44,382 nt of DNA, taken from the NCBI GenBank assembly GCA_947573485.1, contig CANPGB010000027.1:1-44382 (forward strand), given 5' to 3'. Below are positions 17,847 through 27,749 of the stretch, one piece after another. The DNA is from an uncultured Porphyromonadaceae bacterium. Lineage in GTDB: Bacteria > Bacteroidota > Bacteroidia > Bacteroidales > Muribaculaceae. The first letter of the stretch is position 1; each line of letters starts with the position of its first letter. The notes beneath the pieces are model-generated. The model did not search any database and was not told where the DNA came from. It was given only the letters and a program-made list of their open reading frames with translations. The position numbers were made by a program, and so were the translations under genes.

Positions 17847-17882
17847 TTTGCCCGAAAGCCACGGGCGTGTCGATTAATTTTG
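17847..17882 (+). promoter_or_regulatory. Candidate promoter of the GH105-GH51-GH43 operon
   Basis: TAATTTTG at 17875-17882 matches the -7 consensus TAnnTTTG. The nearest TTTG (17847-17850) is 24 nt upstream, longer than the usual 19-20, so the -33 element is poor, which fits an activator-dependent promoter. The same extended box TAATTTTGCA recurs in front of susC at 24371. The gene starts about 60 nt downstream. Confidence 0.5.
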
Positions 17883-17948
17883 CAGCGTAGAAAAATGCAG
17901 TGGAGAATACCGACGGATATTCTTCTTTTTATAAACCTAAACTAAACC

Positions 17949-20276
17949 ATGGAGAATTTCAATAAGTGCTTGCTGGCTCTCGTGATTGCCGCCGCCGGAA
18001 CCGTTCCGGCCGTGACGGCAGCTCCGCGCTCCGCCGAAAAGGAGGCGGCCGAGGTGAGAGCCATTATTAATAAGGTAAACAATTATTGGCAAAACAACAA
18101 CACCGCTCTTTCAAACCCCTTCTGGGATAATGCCGCATACCACACCGGCAATATGGAGGCTTACCGCCTTACCGGAAACGAGGAGTGGCTCGACTACTCG
18201 CAGAAGTGGGCCGAGCACAACGAGTGGAAGGGCGCACGCAGCAACGACCGCAGCAAATGGAAGTACAACTACGGCGAGACCGACGAGCACGTGCTCTTCG
18301 GCGACTGGCAGATATGCTTCCAGACCTATGCCGACCTCTACCACATATTGCCCGACGACAGCCGCATAAAGCGCGCCCGCGAGGTTATGGAATATGAGAT
18401 GTCGACGCCAAACAACGACTACTGGTGGTGGGCCGACGGCCTCTATATGGTTATGCCCGTGATGACCAAGCTTCACAAGATTACGGGTAACCCCCTCTAT
18501 CTCGATAAATTATATGAGTATGTGACTTATGCCGACAGCATCATGCTCGACGAGGAGACCGGCCTCTACTACCGCGACGGGAAATATGTATATCCCAAGC
18601 ACAAGAGTGCCAACGGCAAGAAAGATTTCTGGGCCCGCGGCGACGGCTGGGTGCTCGCAGGCCTTGCAAAGGTGCTCGCCGACCTCCCTGCCGAGTACAA
18701 GCACCGCGAGTTCTTCGAGAACAAGTTCCGCAAGCTTGCCGACGGCGTTGTGGCTTGCCAGCAGCCCGACGGCTACTGGAGCCGCTCGATGCTCGACGAG
18801 GCTCACGCTCCCGGTCCCGAAACCTCGGGCACAGCCTTCTTCACCTACGGTCTTCTCTGGGGTATAAATAACGGTTACCTCGCAGATGCCAAATATACCG
18901 ATGCAGCGCTCAAAGGTTGGAACTATCTTAAAACCACTGCATTGCAGAAAAACGGACGCATAGGTTACGTGCAGCCCATAGGCGAGAAAGCTATCCCCGG
19001 TCAGATTGTCGACGCCAACTCAACCTCCAACTTCGGCGTGGGCGCTTTCCTCCTCGCCGCTTGCGAGTACACCCGCTACCTTGAGGCCGACCGCAACGCC
19101 GACCGCGCCTATTGGGTTGACCTCCTCTATAAAATGGCACACCCTGTGCTGAGCAACATGGCTAAGGGCGAACTTCAGAAAAACATGCTCGTGGAAGTAA
19201 GCCCCAACTGGGACGGCCGCGACAAGAAAGTGACTTACATGGAGACTTTCGGCCGCCTTATGGCCGGTATAGCCCCGTGGCTCGCCCTCCCCGACGACAA
19301 CACTGCCGAAGGCCTCAAACGCAAGGAGTTGCGCGACATGGCACTGGCAAGCTACGCCCACGCAGTTAACCCCGAAAGCCCCGATTACCTCGGCTGGCGC
19401 GGCCACGGCCAGGCTCTGGTTGATGCTGCATATATCGCCGAAAGCTTCCTCCGCGCCTACGACGCCCTGTGGATGCCCCTCGACGATACTACCAAAGCCC
19501 GCTATATCGAAGAGTTCTCGCAGCTCCGCCGCGTGGATCCTCCCTACACCAACTGGCTCCTCTTCTCATCCACTATCGAAGGTTTCCTCGCCAAGGCCGG
19601 TGCCGACCACGACGAATACCGCGTGAACTCGGCCATACGCAAGGTAGAGGAGTGGTATATGGGCGACGGCTGGTATGCCGACGGCCCCTCGTTTGCCTAC
19701 GACTATTACAGCAGCTACGTGTTCCACCCCATGTACCTCGAGACCCTCCAGGCCATGAAGGACGCAGGCAAATATACCCGCATACATTATAAAAAATACT
19801 ACGACCGCGCCATCAAGCGCACTCAGAAGTTCGCTATCGTGCTCGAACGTCAGATTTCACCCGAAGGCACTTTCCCCGTTTTCGGTCGTTCGATACCTTA
19901 CCGCATGGCCACTCTCCAGCCACTTGCCCTCATGGCATGGTATGAGAAACTTCCTGCGGGTCTTACCAACGGCCAGGTGCGTGCAGCCCTCACCTCGGTG
20001 ATGCACCGCATGTTCGACGGACGTGAGAACTTCAACGAAGGCGGCTTCCTCACAATCGGTTTCGCAGGCCGTCAGCCAAACATCGCCGACTGGTACACCA
20101 ACAACGGCTCGCTCTACATGACCTCGCTGTCGTTCCTGCCCCTCGGCCTTCCCGCCACACATCCTTTCTGGACCGACGCTCCCCTTGCATGGACAAATAT
20201 GAAAGCCTGGGGCGGCAAACCTTTCCCCAAAGACCACCACTGGGCCGACGGCGCTCCTATCGGCGACCTCTTCTAA
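17949..20276 (+). CDS. GH105-GH154 (DUF2264) fusion: unsaturated glucuronyl hydrolase plus beta-glucuronidase-type domain
   Basis: The 775-residue protein begins with a signal peptide (cleavage near TAA-APR, about residue 25). Residues about 30-380 form a GH105/GH88-type alpha/alpha barrel with WWADGLYM (candidate catalytic D163) and WARGDGW (228-234). This family hydrates 4,5-unsaturated uronyl ends. Residues about 388-775 match DUF2264, now GH154, a family with beta-glucuronidase activity in an arabinogalactan context: VEVSPNWDGRDKKVTYMETFGR in two blocks, WYMGDGWYADGP and FPVFGRS. One polypeptide could thus remove both unsaturated and intact glucuronate caps. GH51 follows after 29 bp. Domain calls are secure; the GH154 activity is by family only. 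Confidence 0.88.
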   Translation: MENFNKCLLALVIAAAGTVPAVTAAPRSAEKEAAEVRAIINKVNNYWQNNNTALSNPFWDNAAYHTGNMEAYRLTGNEEWLDYSQKWAEHNEWKGARSNDRSKWKYNYGETDEHVLFGDWQICFQTYADLYHILPDDSRIKRAREVMEYEMSTPNNDYWWWADGLYMVMPVMTKLHKITGNPLYLDKLYEYVTYADSIMLDEETGLYYRDGKYVYPKHKSANGKKDFWARGDGWVLAGLAKVLADLPAEYKHREFFENKFRKLADGVVACQQPDGYWSRSMLDEAHAPGPETSGTAFFTYGLLWGINNGYLADAKYTDAALKGWNYLKTTALQKNGRIGYVQPIGEKAIPGQIVDANSTSNFGVGAFLLAACEYTRYLEADRNADRAYWVDLLYKMAHPVLSNMAKGELQKNMLVEVSPNWDGRDKKVTYMETFGRLMAGIAPWLALPDDNTAEGLKRKELRDMALASYAHAVNPESPDYLGWRGHGQALVDAAYIAESFLRAYDALWMPLDDTTKARYIEEFSQLRRVDPPYTNWLLFSSTIEGFLAKAGADHDEYRVNSAIRKVEEWYMGDGWYADGPSFAYDYYSSYVFHPMYLETLQAMKDAGKYTRIHYKKYYDRAIKRTQKFAIVLERQISPEGTFPVFGRSIPYRMATLQPLALMAWYEKLPAGLTNGQVRAALTSVMHRMFDGRENFNEGGFLTIGFAGRQPNIADWYTNNGSLYMTSLSFLPLGLPATHPFWTDAPLAWTNMKAWGGKPFPKDHHWADGAPIGDLF

Positions 20277-20305
20277 GCCCTCCCTCATATACCAATACCT
20301 GAACC

Positions 20306-22273
20306 ATGAAACCCTTTGCAGCCTTTTTAGGCGCCACACTGATTGCCGGCAATGCCCTTGCCGGCAATCAGTTCGACATTAACGTGGGCAAGCCCGGCGC
20401 CGACATATCGCCCACAATGTACGGCCTTTTCTTTGAGGATATTAATTACGGAGCTGACGGCGGCCTCTATGCCGAGATGATCAAGAACCGCTCTTTCGAG
20501 TTCCCCGACCGGCTCATGGGCTGGCGCAGTTTCGGCAATATCGAGGTGAGGGATACCGACGGCCCCTTCGACCGCAACCCGCACTATGTGCGCCTCTCCG
20601 ACCCCGGTCATGGCGAGAAGCGCACCGGTCTCGACAACGAGGGCTTTTTCGGAGTATCGTTCAAGGCCGATTCCGTCTACCGCTTATCGGTATGGAGCCG
20701 TACGGCCTCCGATGCACCTTCGCGCATTAAAGTAGAACTTATCGAACCCGACGCCGACGGCGAGAGCCAGGTGTGCGCCGATGTCAAGATAGATGTCAAA
20801 GGCTTTGAGTGGAAGCGATATACCGCCGAACTGCGCCCCGACAGAACTGTTGCCAAGGGGCGCCTGCGCATTTTCCTTGACTCGCCTGCGGCGGTAGACC
20901 TCGAGCATGTGTCGCTTTTGCCTGCCGATACCTGGAAAGGACGCGAGGGCGGTCTTCGCCGCGACCTCGTGCAGCGCCTCGCCGACATCCACCCGGGTGT
21001 TTTCCGCTTCCCCGGCGGCTGCATAGTGGAGGGCACCGAGCTCCCCGATCGCTATCAGTGGAAAAACACCGTAGGGCCCGTGGAGAACCGTCCGCTCAAC
21101 CTCAACCGCTGGCACTACACTTTCCCGCACCGTTTCTTCCCCGACTATTTCCAGACCTACGGGCTCGGCTTCTATGAGTATTTCCTTCTCTCTGAGGAAA
21201 TTGGCGCCGCGCCTCTGCCCGTGCTCAACGTAGGCCTCGTGTGCCAGTATCAGAATCACGACCCCAAGGCTCACGTGCCTGCCGACAGCCTCGACGAGTA
21301 TATACGCGATGCTATCGACCTTGTGGAGTTTGCCAACGGCGACACCACCACAACGTGGGGCGCGCTGCGTGCACAAATGGGGCACCCCGCACCTTTTGGC
21401 CTCAAATATATGGCTATAGGCAACGAGCAGTGGGGACCCGAATATGTCGAGCGCCTCAAACCCTTTGTCGAGGCCATGCGCCGCGAGTGCCCTGAAATAG
21501 AGATTATTGGCTCGTCGGGTCCCGACTCCGAAGGTGATAAGTTCGATTACCTGTGGCCGGAGATGAAGCGCCTCGATGTTGACCTCGTCGACGAACATTT
21601 CTACCGCCCCAACGACTGGTTCCTCTCGCAGGGCATGCGCTACGACGGCTACAGCCGCAAGGGCCCGAAAGTCTTTGCCGGTGAATATGCCTGTCACACA
21701 CCCGGTTACAAGCGTAACAACTACGGCGCCGCAATTTGCGAGGCCGCGTTTATGACCGGTCTTGAGCGCAACGCCGACGTTGTGCGCATGGCAACCTACG
21801 CTCCCCTCTTCGCCCATGTCGAGGGCTGGCAGTGGCGCCCCGATATGATTTGGTTCGATAACTTCGAGTCGGTGCCTACCTCGAGCTACTTTGTGCAGCA
21901 GATGTACGCTACCAACAAGGGCACGCGCGTGCTCCCTCTCACCATGGACGGCAAACCCGTGGCAGGGCAGGAGGGGCAGAACGGCCTCTTTGCCACCGCG
22001 GCGCTCGACGAGGATAATGGCACCACTATTGTGAAAGTTGTGAATACGGGCGACACCCCGCAGAGTGTTGACCTTGTTTTCAAAGGCTTGAAAAAGAACC
22101 GCCGCTATACCTCCTGCAAGGTGGTGACCCTCAGCTCCGACAACCTTCGTGGCGACAATACGCTGCAGGCTCCCGATGCCGTGCGCCCCGTTGAATCGGC
22201 TATAGACATCGACGGCACTTCCTTCACAACCGAAATAGCATCCCAAACCTTTAAAGTCTTTATCCTTAAATAA
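20306..22273 (+). CDS. GH51 alpha-L-arabinofuranosidase
   Basis: The 655-residue protein carries a signal peptide (1-19, NALA-GNQF). It matches GH51 throughout: ISPTMYGLFFEDINYGADGG near the start, a carbohydrate-binding-like insert at about 75-205, FRFPGGCIVEG at 233-243, the acid/base E374 in AIGNEQWG, and the nucleophile E460 in VFAGEYA. The C-terminal beta domain is complete. It should release terminal alpha-L-arabinofuranose, from arabinogalactan side chains in this context, in the periplasm. Its stop abuts the next start without a gap (TAA then ATG), so it is co-transcribed with the tandem GH43 gene. Confidence 0.93.
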   Translation: MKPFAAFLGATLIAGNALAGNQFDINVGKPGADISPTMYGLFFEDINYGADGGLYAEMIKNRSFEFPDRLMGWRSFGNIEVRDTDGPFDRNPHYVRLSDPGHGEKRTGLDNEGFFGVSFKADSVYRLSVWSRTASDAPSRIKVELIEPDADGESQVCADVKIDVKGFEWKRYTAELRPDRTVAKGRLRIFLDSPAAVDLEHVSLLPADTWKGREGGLRRDLVQRLADIHPGVFRFPGGCIVEGTELPDRYQWKNTVGPVENRPLNLNRWHYTFPHRFFPDYFQTYGLGFYEYFLLSEEIGAAPLPVLNVGLVCQYQNHDPKAHVPADSLDEYIRDAIDLVEFANGDTTTTWGALRAQMGHPAPFGLKYMAIGNEQWGPEYVERLKPFVEAMRRECPEIEIIGSSGPDSEGDKFDYLWPEMKRLDVDLVDEHFYRPNDWFLSQGMRYDGYSRKGPKVFAGEYACHTPGYKRNNYGAAICEAAFMTGLERNADVVRMATYAPLFAHVEGWQWRPDMIWFDNFESVPTSSYFVQQMYATNKGTRVLPLTMDGKPVAGQEGQNGLFATAALDEDNGTTIVKVVNTGDTPQSVDLVFKGLKKNRRYTSCKVVTLSSDNLRGDNTLQAPDAVRPVESAIDIDGTSFTTEIASQTFKVFILK

Positions 22274-24181
22274 ATGAAAAGCAAGACCTTACTCATGGCC
22301 TTGGCCTTTTCGGCGGCAGTGGCGGCCCAGGCTGCTCAGCCCGACCAACCCGAATATGCCGGTTACCTGTTCACCTACTTCACAGGCAACGACATACGCG
22401 AGGAGGCCATACGCTTTGCCCTCAGTCGCGACGGCCTCAACTTCACGGCTCTCAACGATAATTGCCCCGTGATAGACTCGCGCCTCATAAGCGAGACGGG
22501 TGGTGTGCGCGACCCGCACATACTCCGCAGCGCCGACGGCAAGCAATTCTATATGGTGGTAACCGACATGGTGTCGGCCAACGGCTGGGACTCGAACCGC
22601 GGCCTCACTCTCCTCAAGAGCGACGACCTCGTTAACTGGACGGCCTCGGTTATAAATATTCAGAAGCGTTTCAAGGGCAACGACAAACTACTCCGCGTGT
22701 GGGCGCCGCAGACAATCTACGACCACGATGCCGGTAAATATCTTGTATACTGGTCGATGAAGCACGGCGACGGCCCCGACATCATATACTATGCCTACGC
22801 CAACGACGATTTCACCGACTTCACCGGCAAACCAAAGCCCCTCTTCATCCCCAAGGATAAGAAATCGTGCATCGACGGCGACATCGTCTTCCACGGCGGC
22901 AAATATCACCTCTTCTATAAGACCGAGGGTCACGGAAACGGCATACGCAAGGCTACCACCGATAAGCTCACCTCGGGAAAATGGACAGAGACACCCGGCT
23001 ATAAACAGCAGACCGACAAGGCCGTAGAGGGTTCGGGCGTGTTCAAGCTCAACGGTTCCGACAAATATATACTCATGTACGATGTGTATATGGACGGGCA
23101 ATACCAGTTCACCGAGTCGACCGACCTTGAGAATTTCAAGGTTATAGATTCGTCGGTGAGCATGGACTTTTTCCCCCGCCACGGCACCGTAATGCCCGTG
23201 ACCGATGAGGAATACCGCCGCCTCGAAGAGGCTTTCCCCTCGGCGCTCAAAGGCGTGTCGAACCCCGTGCTCCCGCAGTTCCATGCCGACCCCGAGATTC
23301 TACACAGCGAGGCCGACGGGCGCTATTACATCTACTCGACCACCGACGGCTTTCCGGGGTGGGGTGGGGCATACTTCACTTGCTACTCCTCGGCCGACCT
23401 CAAAGACTGGAAATATGAGGGAGTTACCCTCGACCTCTCTACCGACGCCGTACCCTGGGCCGACGGCAACGCCTGGGCTCCGGCAATAGAGGAGCGCAAG
23501 CAGGCCGACGGCAGCTACCGCTACTATTTCTATTTCAGCGGCAACGCCACCGACGGCAGCGGCAAGCAGATAGGAGTGGCAGTGGCCGATTCACCCGCAG
23601 GCTCCTTCAAAGCCGCTCCAGAGCCTATGGTTAAGGAATCTCCCGCAGGCCGAGGCCAGCAGATTGATGTTGACGTGTTCACCGACCCCGTCAGCGGCAA
23701 GTCATATCTCTATTGGGGCAACGGATACATGGCCGGAGCCGAGCTCGCGCCCGACCTGATGAGCATCAAGCCCGCCACAATCACCGTAATGACTCCCGAA
23801 GGCGGTTCGCTCGCCGATTATGAGTACCGCGAGGCTCCATATGTGTTCTACCGCAATGGCCTCTATTACTTTATGTGGTCGGTCGACGACACCGGCTCGC
23901 CCAACTATCATGTTGCTTACGGCACCTCGAAATCGCCGCTCGGCCCTATTGCCGTGGCTGCCAAGCCCGTAGTGCTCTCGCAGAAGCCGTGGGACAAGGT
24001 CTATGGTCCCGCCCACAACTCTGTGGTTCAGCTTCCGGGCGACGATATATGGGCGATTGTATACCACCGCATCAACTCCACATACAAGGACGACCGCCCC
24101 GGCATACACCGCGAAGTGTGCATCGACCGCCTCCTTTTCAACCCCGACGGATCTATCGTGGCCGTCTCTCCGCTGCGTTAA
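22274..24181 (+). CDS. Second tandem GH43-GH43 glycosidase
   Basis: This 635-residue protein has a signal peptide (1-20, AQA-AQPD) and two GH43 domains. The first (about 28-315) carries D80 in GVRDPHIL as base candidate, D202 in CIDGDIVF and E252 in VEGSGVFK as acid candidate. The second (about 332-635) carries D339 in FHADPEIL, the IDVDVF segment at 464-469 and E520 in YREAPYVF. Unlike the leftward GH43 proteins, both domains keep the N-terminal Asp, so both look catalytically complete. Arabinofuranosidase or galactosidase activity on side chains is likely; the pairing suggests two linkages on one branch. It ends the unit that begins with the GH105 gene. Confidence 0.87.
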   Translation: MKSKTLLMALAFSAAVAAQAAQPDQPEYAGYLFTYFTGNDIREEAIRFALSRDGLNFTALNDNCPVIDSRLISETGGVRDPHILRSADGKQFYMVVTDMVSANGWDSNRGLTLLKSDDLVNWTASVINIQKRFKGNDKLLRVWAPQTIYDHDAGKYLVYWSMKHGDGPDIIYYAYANDDFTDFTGKPKPLFIPKDKKSCIDGDIVFHGGKYHLFYKTEGHGNGIRKATTDKLTSGKWTETPGYKQQTDKAVEGSGVFKLNGSDKYILMYDVYMDGQYQFTESTDLENFKVIDSSVSMDFFPRHGTVMPVTDEEYRRLEEAFPSALKGVSNPVLPQFHADPEILHSEADGRYYIYSTTDGFPGWGGAYFTCYSSADLKDWKYEGVTLDLSTDAVPWADGNAWAPAIEERKQADGSYRYYFYFSGNATDGSGKQIGVAVADSPAGSFKAAPEPMVKESPAGRGQQIDVDVFTDPVSGKSYLYWGNGYMAGAELAPDLMSIKPATITVMTPEGGSLADYEYREAPYVFYRNGLYYFMWSVDDTGSPNYHVAYGTSKSPLGPIAVAAKPVVLSQKPWDKVYGPAHNSVVQLPGDDIWAIVYHRINSTYKDDRPGIHREVCIDRLLFNPDGSIVAVSPLR

Positions 24182-24194
24182 CATTCCGTAACTG

Positions 24195-24218
24195 AAAATA
24201 TGTTATAAAACATGTTTT
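24195..24218 (+). terminator. Weak AT-rich hairpin after the GH43 gene
   Basis: A 10-bp stem (24195-24204 with 24209-24218, one G-T pair, loop ATAA) lies 14 bp after the stop and ends in TTTT. It probably attenuates or ends the GH105-GH51-GH43 transcript before the susC control region. Confidence 0.4.
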
Positions 24219-24236
24219 CGGGCGCCGCCTTTCAAC

Positions 24237-24275
24237 TTGAACGGATTGGTGCGCTCCTTGAATAAATTGGTGCGC
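24237..24275. promoter_or_regulatory. Direct-repeat operator candidate upstream of susC, 21-bp period
   Basis: TTGAAcggATTGGTGCGC at 24237-24254 is followed by TTGAAtaaATTGGTGCGC at 24258-24275; 15 of 18 positions are identical and the period is exactly 21 bp. The pair ends about 95 bp before the susC -7 box. Together with the pair at 17761 it suggests that the HTCS AraC domain binds two sites two helical turns apart. Confidence 0.55.
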
Positions 24276-24370
24276 ATGAAACACGTAAACAGCACATTAT
24301 GAGGCGAAATTGATTGATTTTCGCACGCTGTTTGATTGAAAAAGTGTAGGTCGGCGTCTCTCTTTCGATA

Positions 24371-24378
24371 TAATTTTG
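24371..24378 (+). promoter_or_regulatory. Candidate -7 box of the susC promoter
   Basis: TAATTTTG matches TAnnTTTG and continues as TAATTTTGCA, the same ten bases as the -7 box of the GH105 operon. No good -33 TTTG is found 19-20 nt upstream, consistent with activator dependence. The susC ATG lies 40 nt downstream. Confidence 0.5.
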
Positions 24379-24417
24379 CAACCAGATAACAAACCGTCAT
24401 TAACCAAATTTATTACC

Positions 24418-27400
24418 ATGATAAAAACAAAGACGTGGAAATCAAGAATTGCTGTTGCGGTCTTGATGTGCGCTACCGTCGCCTGGGCAACGCCTGTATG
24501 GGCAAGTCCTGCTGAGGCAGCGGCGCCGCAGTCGAGCCAGCAGCTCCATTCTGTTACCGGTACAGTGACCGACGCTGAAGGCGAGCCACTTATCGGTGCA
24601 AGTGTTGTTGTTAAAGGTGCCAACAGAGGCGTTACTACCGACCTCGACGGTAACTTCACAATCCAGGCCGCACAGGGCCAGACCCTTCAGATTTCTTATG
24701 TAGGATGTGTTCCTCAGGAAGTGAAGGTGGGCACAGGCCACATTAATATTGTACTTCAGGAAAACAGCAACGCCCTCGACGAAGTTGTCGTTGTGGGTTT
24801 CGCTACGCAGAAGAAAGTCAACCTTACCGGTTCGGTAGGTACGGCAACTTCCAAAGATATAGCATCGCGCCCCGTGCAGAGCGCAGCAGCAGCTCTCCAG
24901 GGTGTGATTCCCGGTCTTAACATCTCCAACTCGTCGAGCGGTGGCGAGCTCAACGCCTCCAAGCAGGTCGAAGTGCGCGGTATGGGCACTATCGGCGACG
25001 GCTCCAGCGGCGGCCCCCTCATCCTTATCGACGGCATGGAGGGCGACATGAACACCCTCAACCCCAACGATATCGAGTCGATTTCGGTGCTTAAAGACGC
25101 CGCAGCTTCTTCAATCTACGGTTCGCGCGCTCCTTTCGGCGTTATCCTCATAACCACAAAAACAGGCTCCGAAGGCCGTGCTCAGATTCACTACAACAAC
25201 TCGTTCCGATTCAACCAGCCCCTCACCACAATGAAGATGATGGACTCGTGGCAGTACCTCAACTACCTTAACGACGTCAAGACTTACACCGACGGCGGCA
25301 AGGAGTTCAATCAGGACTTCCTCGACGGCGCTTGGGCTTACTACACCGGCGAGAGCGACAACTACATATACGAGAACAAGTGGGACGGCACTCACCGCCG
25401 CTGGGGTACCGGCGAGTGCGGTGGTACCTTCGCCAACGTGAACTGGGTAGATGAGCTTTACAAGAAAACCGCTTTCGCTCAGGAGCACAACGTGACCCTC
25501 ACCGGCGGCAGCGAGAAAGTTACCTACTATGTGAGCGGCAACTTCCTTGACCAGGGCGGCTTCCTCAAATACGGTAACGACAACTACGACCGCTACTCCG
25601 TAATGGGTAAATTCTCGGCCAAGATGACAAACTGGCTCAACGTGCAGTACACCGGTCGTTGGATACGCACCGAGTACGACCGTCCGCAGATCATGACCGG
25701 CGGCTTCTACGAAAAGGTTATCCGTCGTCTCCCCCCGACAAACCCCAAGTATGACCCCAACGGCTACATCGCTGCCGACTACAACTATATTGAGCACCTC
25801 GAGAACGGCGGTCGCTTCAAAGAGCAGAACGACGCCTTCACAAACCAATTCAAGCTTATCATCACCCCCCTCAAAAACTGGAATATCATAGGTGAGTTTA
25901 ACCTCCGCGTGAACAACGACTGGCGCCACCAGGAAACCAAAGTTGTATACGCACACGATGCCGACGACCTCGACGGACTCAGCTCCGAAACCACTCACGT
26001 GGCTTTCGACTCCGGCGACCACGACAGCGTTCTCGAGCGTGCTTACCGCTCTACCTACCTCAACTACAACATCTACTCCGACTACTCCTTCAACTTCGCC
26101 GAGAAGAACAACATGAAGGTTATGCTCGGTTTCCAGGCTGAGGACTTCAAGGACCGCTACATGCAGGCAAGCCGCAACGACATGCTCGTTGAAGACCTCC
26201 CCGTGCTCGACCTCACAACCAGCACCGAGACTTATGGCATTAACGGCGCATATCAGAAATGGCGCACCGCAGGCTTCTTCGGCCGTATCAACTACGACTT
26301 CGACAGCAAATACCTCCTTGAGGTGAACCTCCGCTACGACGGTAGCTCGCGATTCCGCCGCGAAAGCCGCTGGGTATGGAGCCCCTCCTTCTCTGCCGGT
26401 TGGAACATCGACCGCGAGAACTTCTGGGAAAGCATCCGTCCCATTATCCCGAGCTTGAAATTACGTGCTTCTTACGGTCAGCTCGCCAACCAAAACACCT
26501 CGGGCTGGTATCCCACCTACCGCATCATGAAAGTCTACAACCAGGGCAGCAACTGGCTCGTGAACGGTGCCAAGCCTAACACCGCCAACTTCCCCACTCT
26601 CATCTCGTCGGGCCTTACCTGGGAGAAAATCCGCAACACCAACATCGGTATCGACTTCTCGGCCTTCCGCTACCGTCTTACCGGTTCGTTCGACTACTTC
26701 TGGCGTACCAACAGCGACATGGTAGGCCCGGCAGTAACCCTCCCTGCTGTGTTCGGTGCAAGCGTGCCTAAAGAGAACAACCTCAAGATGCGCACCTACG
26801 GCTGGGAACTCCAGATTGGCTGGCAGGATCACATCAACGACTTCAACTACTCGGCCAAACTCAACCTCTCCGACGACCAGACAAAGATTCTCGAATACCC
26901 CAACGTTGAGCAGTATATCAACAACAGCAACTACGACCCCTACAACAACTACATTGCAGGCGACGTAGTAGGTAACATCTACGGTCTTACATCTGTTGGC
27001 GTGGCCCGCGACCAGGCAACAATGGACGCTCACCTCGCACACACCGACCAGAGCCAGATTGGCGACAACTGGCAGGCAGGCGACATGATGTACCAGGATA
27101 TCGACGGCGACGGCGTCATTACCCGAGGCACAAGCAAGAACAACCTCGGCGACCTCAAGGTTATAGGTAACCAGCAGCCCCGCTACCGCCTCGGTCTCAA
27201 CCTCTTCGCACAGTGGAAAGGCATCGACCTCACCGTATTCTTCCAGGGCGTGCTCAAGCGTGACTACTACTTCAACCCCGACGGCGGTCAGGGTACAGGC
27301 GGCAAGGGTGCAGTGTTCTGGGGTGCTACCCGTGGTGGCCGATGGGAGTCTATCTTCCTCCAGGAGCACCTCGACTACTGGCGCGACGACAGCAGCGTTC

Positions 27401-27720
27401 TCGGCGAGAACCTCGACTCATACTACGCTCGTCCTATCTATTATACCAACAAGAACCGTATAATGCAGACGCGCTACCTCCAGGACGCTTCCTACGTGCG
27501 CCTCAAGAATCTCCAGGTTGGCTACACCTTCCCCAAGAGCATAACTCAGAAATTCTTTGTCGACAACCTCCGCATATTCTTCTCGGCAGAAAACCTCTGC
27601 ACCTGGACAAAGATGTCGAAAGTTATCGACCCCGAATCGCTCGAAGTTTCTTCAATGAAGTCAGGCTCGTCCTATCCTCTTGCCAAGACCTTCTCGTTCG
27701 GCCTCACACTCGATATTTAA
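24418..27720 (+). CDS. susC: SusC-like TonB-dependent outer-membrane oligosaccharide transporter
   Basis: The start at 24418 gives a normal signal peptide (MIKTKTWKSRIAVAVL, cleavage near VWA-SPAEA); an in-frame ATG 42 bp upstream would bury it. The 1100-residue protein has a CarboxypepD_reg-like N-domain (HSVTGTVTDAEGEPLIGAS), a TonB-box-like DEVVVVGF, a plug domain (SGGPLILIDGMEG, DIESISVLKDAAASSIYGSRAPFG) and a 22-strand barrel of the SusC family. It imports oligosaccharides across the outer membrane with energy from TonB and works as a pair with the SusD lipoprotein encoded 29 bp downstream. The specificity determinants cannot be read; arabinogalactan fragments are inferred from the neighbouring enzymes. 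Confidence 0.97.
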   Translation: MIKTKTWKSRIAVAVLMCATVAWATPVWASPAEAAAPQSSQQLHSVTGTVTDAEGEPLIGASVVVKGANRGVTTDLDGNFTIQAAQGQTLQISYVGCVPQEVKVGTGHINIVLQENSNALDEVVVVGFATQKKVNLTGSVGTATSKDIASRPVQSAAAALQGVIPGLNISNSSSGGELNASKQVEVRGMGTIGDGSSGGPLILIDGMEGDMNTLNPNDIESISVLKDAAASSIYGSRAPFGVILITTKTGSEGRAQIHYNNSFRFNQPLTTMKMMDSWQYLNYLNDVKTYTDGGKEFNQDFLDGAWAYYTGESDNYIYENKWDGTHRRWGTGECGGTFANVNWVDELYKKTAFAQEHNVTLTGGSEKVTYYVSGNFLDQGGFLKYGNDNYDRYSVMGKFSAKMTNWLNVQYTGRWIRTEYDRPQIMTGGFYEKVIRRLPPTNPKYDPNGYIAADYNYIEHLENGGRFKEQNDAFTNQFKLIITPLKNWNIIGEFNLRVNNDWRHQETKVVYAHDADDLDGLSSETTHVAFDSGDHDSVLERAYRSTYLNYNIYSDYSFNFAEKNNMKVMLGFQAEDFKDRYMQASRNDMLVEDLPVLDLTTSTETYGINGAYQKWRTAGFFGRINYDFDSKYLLEVNLRYDGSSRFRRESRWVWSPSFSAGWNIDRENFWESIRPIIPSLKLRASYGQLANQNTSGWYPTYRIMKVYNQGSNWLVNGAKPNTANFPTLISSGLTWEKIRNTNIGIDFSAFRYRLTGSFDYFWRTNSDMVGPAVTLPAVFGASVPKENNLKMRTYGWELQIGWQDHINDFNYSAKLNLSDDQTKILEYPNVEQYINNSNYDPYNNYIAGDVVGNIYGLTSVGVARDQATMDAHLAHTDQSQIGDNWQAGDMMYQDIDGDGVITRGTSKNNLGDLKVIGNQQPRYRLGLNLFAQWKGIDLTVFFQGVLKRDYYFNPDGGQGTGGKGAVFWGATRGGRWESIFLQEHLDYWRDDSSVLGENLDSYYARPIYYTNKNRIMQTRYLQDASYVRLKNLQVGYTFPKSITQKFFVDNLRIFFSAENLCTWTKMSKVIDPESLEVSSMKSGSSYPLAKTFSFGLTLDI

Positions 27721-27749
27721 TCAAGCGTTAAATTGATTTACCAAGAAAA

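Noticed and set aside
20684-22246. A 520-codon leftward frame opposite GH51
   Set aside because: Antisense shadow of an intact GH51 gene, with no start context or domain.
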